From NCBI GenBank assembly GCA_034432755.1, contig DAOUBQ010000018.1:1-64000 (forward strand): DNA of 64,000 nucleotides, in the 5' to 3' direction. The stretch is from UBA5195 sp034432755 (GTDB lineage: Bacteria; Chloroflexota; Anaerolineae; Anaerolineales; Villigracilaceae). This document shows positions 59,069 to 64,000 of this stretch, in pieces. The notes under the pieces are model-generated. The model saw nothing but the letters and a program-made list of their open reading frames with translations. It was not told the DNA's origin and did no database searches. Both the position numbers and the translations under genes were made by a program. Numbering within the stretch: position 1 is the first letter of the stretch; every line of letters starts with the position of its first letter.

Positions 59069-60286
59069 ATGTCAACCCAGCCAGCCAAACTTCACACCCT
59101 GTTACATCTCTTGTGGAAAAGCCCCGCCTTTGGCGATTCCTTTCCAGCCGAGGGGCTGGAGAGCCGCGTCATAACGCAATTTGACTGGATGTATGCCCGC
59201 CTGACCGAGGCGCTGCTCCCCATCTTGCAGCAAGCCCTGCCCGGCAGCGCTCCTGGCACATCAACCGCCATCGTTGAGCAAATTGCCCCAAAGAGCATTG
59301 CCTTTTGCGCGGCCATTTCCGCTGGAGAAATTCGGGATACACAGCACCTGTTAAACGCAGCAGCGGCGATTTCCATCTCCTACTGGGCCGACCAAAGCAT
59401 GGACCGCGGTGATGAGTGGATGCTGGCTGCGGTTCAATTCCTCAATCACAAAAGCCTTGCCGATGAGCTTTCCAACGCGCAGGCCTTTCGGTCGCGGCTG
59501 GAAGGCTTGCGCCACATTCAGCGTTTTGCCAGCCAGATTACGCGCTCTGCTGACGATTTGCCCTACGCCCTGCAAGCCATTGAGCGTGATGTGCTGGGCA
59601 ATCAGGCGCAAATGCGAACGCTGAGCCTGCAATTTTTGCAAAGCCAGGCCGATGATTTTTGGAATGTGTATGCCCAAGACGTTGCCCAAACGATGATTGA
59701 TTGCTCCGGGCTGATGAGCGCCGTCGCCATCATCTACGCCATTTACCGCCTGCAGCAGCCGGATTTACCCTCCCTGAATGAGATTTACAGCCACCCGGCG
59801 TTGATGCGTCTGGTGCGTGCAACCTTCAATGTTGCCGTGCGTGTTTTCGATGATGCCGGTGATTGCTACATTGACACCGGACGGGATGCCGCCTGGGGCA
59901 GTTTTAACCTGAACATTTTCAACCAGCCGCACCCCAAACTCCTCCGGGCCTTTTTGGAATACGCCGAAATCTCCGAAAATCACGCCTTACACGCTGAGAT
60001 TTTGACTTCTTTCGCCTTGCCGCTTTTCGAAAGCCGCGCCGCCCTGACAAATCTCTTTATGCGGCTCACGCGGCAGCGGATGGCGGCCCTGCCCGCGCCG
60101 CTCTGGAGGCGCTATCAGGTTTTCCTCACGCTTTGCAAGCGCACGCTGGAAGCCGGTTTCATCAACGTGCTGGGCGATGCGTTCCTTTCCGAAAACGCTC
60201 ACCCTTCGACATTCGAGCACGATTTCTTGAAAATGATTGGCCCGGATTCCCGCTTCTTTTCATCCGGGCAGGAGGCAACTTTATGA
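59069..60286 (+). CDS. All-helical protein with terpene-synthase-like Asp motifs (unrecognised)
   Basis: The 405-residue protein has no membrane segment or signal and looks all-helical. Three features recall bacterial class I terpene synthases. YWADQSMDRGDEW (D108, D112, D115, E116) sits where the first Asp-rich metal motif lies. VFDDAGDCYIDTG (D261, D262, D265, D269) matches the spacing (N/D)Dxx(S/D)xxx(E/D) of the NSE motif about 150 residues later. LWRRYQ (R348-Y349) recalls the C-terminal RY pair, about 85 residues after that. The Asp second in the first motif is Gln, so the match is imperfect. I cannot exclude another helical family. It is embedded in the sensor operon and its stop overlaps the next start (ATGA). 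GGAA precedes the ATG. Confidence 0.55.
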   Translation: MSTQPAKLHTLLHLLWKSPAFGDSFPAEGLESRVITQFDWMYARLTEALLPILQQALPGSAPGTSTAIVEQIAPKSIAFCAAISAGEIRDTQHLLNAAAAISISYWADQSMDRGDEWMLAAVQFLNHKSLADELSNAQAFRSRLEGLRHIQRFASQITRSADDLPYALQAIERDVLGNQAQMRTLSLQFLQSQADDFWNVYAQDVAQTMIDCSGLMSAVAIIYAIYRLQQPDLPSLNEIYSHPALMRLVRATFNVAVRVFDDAGDCYIDTGRDAAWGSFNLNIFNQPHPKLLRAFLEYAEISENHALHAEILTSFALPLFESRAALTNLFMRLTRQRMAALPAPLWRRYQVFLTLCKRTLEAGFINVLGDAFLSENAHPSTFEHDFLKMIGPDSRFFSSGQEATL

Positions 60287-62769
60287 ACGCAGCACAATCC
60301 TCAGCGCCGTTTTGGCGTGACTGGCCGCAAAGATTTTTTAAGACCTTTATTTTGGCGCATCCCTCCATTCATTCGGCGCCGGAGCGTTACAAGGCGCAAT
60401 TGCTGTCGGCGCTTTCCCTGTCCTTTTCGCTGATTGTTTTTGGCGGTTTGCTGGTCACGCTGCAACTGACCGGGTTCAGCGTTCTGATTGCGGCGGGCTT
60501 CCTTTTCAGCGCGCTTTCGTTCATCGCCTATCTGGTCAGCCGCACGCCTTTTTATGGCCGCGCCGCCTTGATTTTTGTGGCTGGTTTTGCGTTCCTGGCG
60601 CATATCGCCTCGTTGTTGGTCGCTTACCCGGCCCTCTTCATCACGCTAACCTTTGCCATTCTGTTTTTGCTGACCAACCTCTTTGAAGTCAAGTGGATGG
60701 CGCTTTTCATTGCCGTCAATGTCGTTGCGGCGCTGCTGCTTTCTGCGCTTTTTCTGCCGCAATTGCAGGGGCAAGAAGCACTCAATGTGCGCGCCGGTCT
60801 CTTCACCCTTGGTCTCTTCGTTCTGCTCTTTGCCTGGTACCGCAATAACCTGGAACGCCTGCGCCTGCAGGAAGTCGCTCAGGCGCAAATCGAATTGCAG
60901 CAAGCCACCCTGGAACTGCAAAACGCGCAGCGCGAAGTAAATGCCCGTCTTGCGGAACTGCGCCTGGCCGCCGAAGTCGGGCGCACCATTTCGCAGGTAG
61001 GGGCGCTGGATGTCATGCTCAAGGATGCTGCGGAACTCATCCGCGCCCAATTTGACCTGTACTATGTCCAGGTTTACCTGGTCAACCCGGCCCAGACCGC
61101 CCTGGTGCTGCAAGCAGGCACAGGCGAAGTCGGCGCGGCACTGTTGGCACGCGCTCACAAACTGCCGCTCAACACTGGCTCCATCAACGGGCGCGCCGCC
61201 CTTGAAAAACAACCCGTCGTCGTTGCCGATACGAGCGCCAGCCCCGTTTTCAAGCCCAACCCACTGCTGCCAGAGACCCGCTCCGAAATGGCCGTTCCCC
61301 TCCTGGTTGGTGAAAAAGTCCTGGGCGTGCTCGATATGCAAAGTCAGCGCGCCAACGCCCTCAACGCCCAAATTTTGTCGGCCTTTGAAGCCCTGGCCGG
61401 GCAAATCGCCATTGCCATCCAAAACGCCAAACTGCTGACCGAGGCCGAAGAAGCCCGCGCCGAGGTGGAAAAGCAGGCTCGCCGCCTGGCACGCGCCAAT
61501 TGGCAGGAATATCTCGATAGTATCCACCACCCCGAACAGATTGGTTACGTCTTTGAGCAAGACCAGATTTTACCGCTCCAGGCCGAGACCGTTACACAAG
61601 AAGAACCCAATGCGTTGGCGGTTCCCATCTCGTTCACTGGCGAACCACTCGGCTCTTTGGTGGTTGAATTGGCCGAAGAGAGTCAATCCCATCAGACGGT
61701 TGAACTACTCAACATCGTGGCCCGTCAGGTGGCGCAGCACATCGAAAGCCTGCGCCTGCTCGAAAGCGCCGAGCGCTACCGGGCTCAAGCGGAGGAAGCC
61801 TCCCGCCGCCTGACCCGTGAAGGCTGGCAGGAATATTTCAGCGCCCAGGCAGACCAGTCTCTTGGCTACCTGTATGACCTGAAAGAAGTGAAACCCATCG
61901 AATCGCAAGCCGCGTTCGCTGCCGAGTCTGCGCTGGCCGTTCCCATCCGCGTGCGCGATGAAACCATCGGCAAACTGGCCGTTTTGGAGGTAGACTCTGC
62001 TGACCCCGAAACGCTTGCCCTGGTCAACGCTGTTTCTGAGCGATTAAGCGACCACATCGAAAGTTTGCGCCTGTCCGTCCAGACCCAAGCGGCCTTGCAA
62101 CAATCGGAAAAATTGTTCCAGATCAGCCGCGACGTGACAGGAGCGGCAGATTTACAGGAATTGCTCAAAGCCATGGTCGAAGCGCTTAATCTGCGGCCAA
62201 TCAACCGCGCAAGCCTGGGAATTTTCAGTTATAACGCGGCAGGCGAATTAGAAAGCATGGTGGACATTGCAAATTATTGGAATGGCTCAGGTACTGAACC
62301 GGCTGTGGTAGGCACGTCGTTTTCGGCATCGTCACTGAAAGTATTGTCAACCTTCGTCAGCAACACTCCCATTTTCTTCAACGACACTTTCCAGGATCAA
62401 AGGATGGGGGAGGCAGAGTTGCAAATTTTGAAAAAATTAAATGTACATGCTCTGGCAGTTCTCCCGCTCCTGTTAGGGAAAAACCAGATTGGCGTTATTC
62501 GCCTTTTATCTGAAGAACCGCACAATTTCACGCCAGAAGAAATTCGCTTGCTGACAGCCATTACACCGCAAATTGCTACGGTCGTGGAAAACCGCCGCCA
62601 GTTTGAACGCGCCCGCCGCCAGGCCGAACGCGAAGCCCTGCTCAATGCCATCAGTCAGAAAATTCAAAGCGCCACTTCAGTCGAGGCCGTGCTGCAAATT
62701 GCCGCCCGTGAACTGGGCCACGCCCTCGGCGCGCCGCGCGCCATTGCACAATTGAGTCTGAAAGATTAA
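60283..62769 (+). CDS. Six-helix membrane multi-GAF sensor with W-Y-G-Y repeat modules
   Basis: From ATG 60283 (GGAGG seven bases upstream, four-base overlap with the previous gene) the protein has 828 residues. Six helices lie at about 38-188, then a coiled coil to about 230. A GAF domain spans about 235-385 (LPLNTGSINGRAALEKQPVV). Two modules of about 110 residues begin RRLARANWQEYLDSIHHPEQ (400) and RRLTREGWQEYFSAQADQSL (508), each continuing GY-x-(F/Y) and a short GAF-like fold ending HIESLRL. A last GAF spans about 610-785, and the tail NAISQKIQSATSVEAVLQIA then ARELGHALGAPRA ends it. There is no kinase domain. Confidence 0.85.
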   Translation: MNAAQSSAPFWRDWPQRFFKTFILAHPSIHSAPERYKAQLLSALSLSFSLIVFGGLLVTLQLTGFSVLIAAGFLFSALSFIAYLVSRTPFYGRAALIFVAGFAFLAHIASLLVAYPALFITLTFAILFLLTNLFEVKWMALFIAVNVVAALLLSALFLPQLQGQEALNVRAGLFTLGLFVLLFAWYRNNLERLRLQEVAQAQIELQQATLELQNAQREVNARLAELRLAAEVGRTISQVGALDVMLKDAAELIRAQFDLYYVQVYLVNPAQTALVLQAGTGEVGAALLARAHKLPLNTGSINGRAALEKQPVVVADTSASPVFKPNPLLPETRSEMAVPLLVGEKVLGVLDMQSQRANALNAQILSAFEALAGQIAIAIQNAKLLTEAEEARAEVEKQARRLARANWQEYLDSIHHPEQIGYVFEQDQILPLQAETVTQEEPNALAVPISFTGEPLGSLVVELAEESQSHQTVELLNIVARQVAQHIESLRLLESAERYRAQAEEASRRLTREGWQEYFSAQADQSLGYLYDLKEVKPIESQAAFAAESALAVPIRVRDETIGKLAVLEVDSADPETLALVNAVSERLSDHIESLRLSVQTQAALQQSEKLFQISRDVTGAADLQELLKAMVEALNLRPINRASLGIFSYNAAGELESMVDIANYWNGSGTEPAVVGTSFSASSLKVLSTFVSNTPIFFNDTFQDQRMGEAELQILKKLNVHALAVLPLLLGKNQIGVIRLLSEEPHNFTPEEIRLLTAITPQIATVVENRRQFERARRQAEREALLNAISQKIQSATSVEAVLQIAARELGHALGAPRAIAQLSLKD

Positions 62770-62872
62770 TATTCGTAAAGGAAGGACCACCTTCGCATCG
62801 AAGCGCAAGCCGCTGACAAAGACAAACCAATATTTGTATGCAACCCGATAACAAGATAAGGCAACCTTTGAT

Positions 62873-64000
62873 ATGAACGAAGACCGCCTAAAGAACCGCC
62901 TTAAGAGCCTGTTTGAGGACATCGAAAACCTGGCCTCTCACCCCAACCCCGATGTAACCCTCATGCGCCGGGAGTTGGACTCTTTGCGCGCCCGGGTGGC
63001 CGAAGTAGAAACTCAGGTGGAACAGTGGCAATCTTCGCTGCGCTACCAACAACTGTCACACCGTTTTTCCTCTGCTCCCAGCCTTTACGAAAAAGAACAA
63101 ATTGGCTTTGCCTGGCTCAATGGCAATTTGCAGCCGCTTCACCTGGCACCGCTTTCCAAACTTGATGTGCAGCGCGTGCTATATCGTTCGCTTACCGCCG
63201 CAAACAAATCTATTGGCGCCATTGTGGTCGAACCGCCCCCCGAAAAACAAACCTGGCAGCCCGAAGAAACAGGCCTGGTGGATGCGCTTGCCCGTCAAAT
63301 CTCCCTTCAAATCCAAAACCTGCGCCTGATCCAAGCCGCCGAGCGCGCCCGCGCCGAAGCCCAGTCCGCCACCCGCCGCTTTGCCCACGAAAGTTGGGAC
63401 TCTTTTCTAGACGCCATTCACCAAAGCGAACGGATTGGCTACATATATGACCAGGCCAGTGTGGAGCCATTTAACCAGCCAACCCCAGCCCAAGGCGGCA
63501 TTCAGGCCACCGTATCTGTATTAGAGCAGCACATTGGCCGCATTGTGCTTGAACAAGACCCCGCCAGGCCGCTTTCTGAAGAAGATAAGGCCTTGGTCTC
63601 CGCCGTTGCTCAACAGTTGGGCCAGCAGGTGGAAAACCTGCGCTTGCTGGCCGATGCCGCCCGCGCCCGCGCCGAAGCCGAAGAAGCCACCCGCCGTATG
63701 GCGCGCGACAGTTGGAAAGATTACACAAAAAGCAAACCCCAAGCAGCCCTGGGGTTTATCTACGACTCAAACCAGGTTCTACCGCTGGCCGAACCGCCCG
63801 CCAACCTCAGCCTTTCAAAGCCGCTCATGGTGCGCGGCGAGCCAATTGGCGAGCTGGCTGTGGCCGGGCTGGGCGATATTTCTCCCGAAGTGGACGACCT
63901 GATGAGCGCCATCGCATCTCAGGCCAGCATCCACCTCGAAGCCCTGCGCCTGACCGAAGAACTGCAAAAACGCGCCGCCGAATTGCAAGAACTCGACCGC
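62873..64000 (+). CDS. Cytosolic multi-module sensor protein, N-terminal part (cut by window edge)
   Basis: The frame from ATG 62873 is open for 376 codons to the last base. A coiled-coil start (residues 30-60) precedes three tandem modules at about 60-155, 168-260 and 273-365. Their signatures are EKEQIGFAWLNGNLQPL, RRFAHESWDSFLDAIHQSER then IGYIYD, and RRMARDSWKDYTKSKPQAAL then GFIYD. Each ends with a helix like QQVENLRLL. These match the modules of the preceding gene. The visible end EELQKRAAELQELDR is the type of coiled coil that normally leads into a HisKA domain, so a histidine kinase is expected past the edge (inference). Start chosen by AAGG upstream and open frame. Confidence 0.8.
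   Translation, partial: MNEDRLKNRLKSLFEDIENLASHPNPDVTLMRRELDSLRARVAEVETQVEQWQSSLRYQQLSHRFSSAPSLYEKEQIGFAWLNGNLQPLHLAPLSKLDVQRVLYRSLTAANKSIGAIVVEPPPEKQTWQPEETGLVDALARQISLQIQNLRLIQAAERARAEAQSATRRFAHESWDSFLDAIHQSERIGYIYDQASVEPFNQPTPAQGGIQATVSVLEQHIGRIVLEQDPARPLSEEDKALVSAVAQQLGQQVENLRLLADAARARAEAEEATRRMARDSWKDYTKSKPQAALGFIYDSNQVLPLAEPPANLSLSKPLMVRGEPIGELAVAGLGDISPEVDDLMSAIASQASIHLEALRLTEELQKRAAELQELDR

Noticed and set aside
62770..62872. Gap before the last gene searched for a terminator or promoter
   Set aside because: No stable stem with a T tract and no -35/-10 pair were found, so the last gene is probably in the same transcript as the previous one.

Overview
The window looks like a chromosomal segment of a free-living bacterium of the phylum Chloroflexota, probably class Anaerolineae. 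This is an inference from gene content, not from a marker gene. The evidence is a GC-rich genome with moderate density, many lipoproteins whose lipobox is followed by a Thr/Pro 'TPTPT' stalk, an actinobacterial-type myo-inositol-1-phosphate synthase, a YvcK protein with an N-terminal membrane anchor, and large families of multi-GAF sensor proteins that share one C-terminal tail. No rRNA, tRNA or CRISPR array was seen.

Layout. 0-0.5 kb: 5' part of an IS4-type transposase cut by the left edge. 0.5-3.6 kb: membrane histidine kinase overlapping a membrane-anchored Thr/Pro-stalk protein. 3.6-8.2 kb (minus strand): Elp3-like tRNA enzyme, HIT protein, deacetylase-like lipoprotein, inositol phosphate synthase. 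8.3-11.7 kb: GAF histidine kinase, PfkB sugar kinase and M20 peptidase, tightly coupled. 11.8-13 kb: MFS transporter, convergent with a 1946-residue alpha-2-macroglobulin lipoprotein (13-18.9 kb). 19-24.2 kb: decayed methyltransferase, lysine 2,3-aminomutase, two Nbr1-type Ig-fold surface proteins, aldo/keto reductase, metallo-beta-lactamase-fold hydrolase. 24.2-27.1 kb (minus): PlsY, JAMM peptidase, two membrane proteins. 27.2-30.3 kb: enoyl-CoA hydratase, AAC(3)-like acetyltransferase, M50 protease, DegV. 30.4-32.9 kb: ECF sigma factor, zinc-finger anti-sigma, membrane protein. 33-37.4 kb (minus): membrane proteins, including a 46-residue one, then the gap-pgk operon. 38-47 kb (minus): YvcK and a seven-gene Mrp Na+/H+ antiporter operon with an MrpAB fusion and two MrpD copies. 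47-48.1 kb: Na+/Ca2+ exchanger. 48.3-64 kb: a signalling island that runs off the right edge.

How the genes work together. The Mrp antiporter, the exchanger and the KamA enzyme suggest ion and possibly osmotic homeostasis. GAPDH and PGK supply lower glycolysis, and YvcK is a carbon-flux regulator family. The signalling island is the most unusual part. It has a CheY-like protein beside a GNAT enzyme, a translationally coupled hybrid-free kinase/OmpR-type regulator pair, a REC-REC-GAF protein, and then a chain of mostly ATGA-coupled genes. That chain holds a sulfite-oxidase-fold lipoprotein, two membrane sensors without kinase domains, an all-helical protein with terpene-synthase-like metal motifs, a six-helix membrane multi-GAF protein, and an open-ended multi-module protein whose kinase domain, if any, lies past the edge. 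Tandem modules of about 105 residues with a W-x2-Y...G-Y/F-x-Y/F signature recur in the last two.

The window also carries several small palindromic or tandem repeats, one of them inserted in frame inside mrpA. Several genes have a -10 hexamer only six or seven bases before the start codon, which suggests leaderless transcripts.
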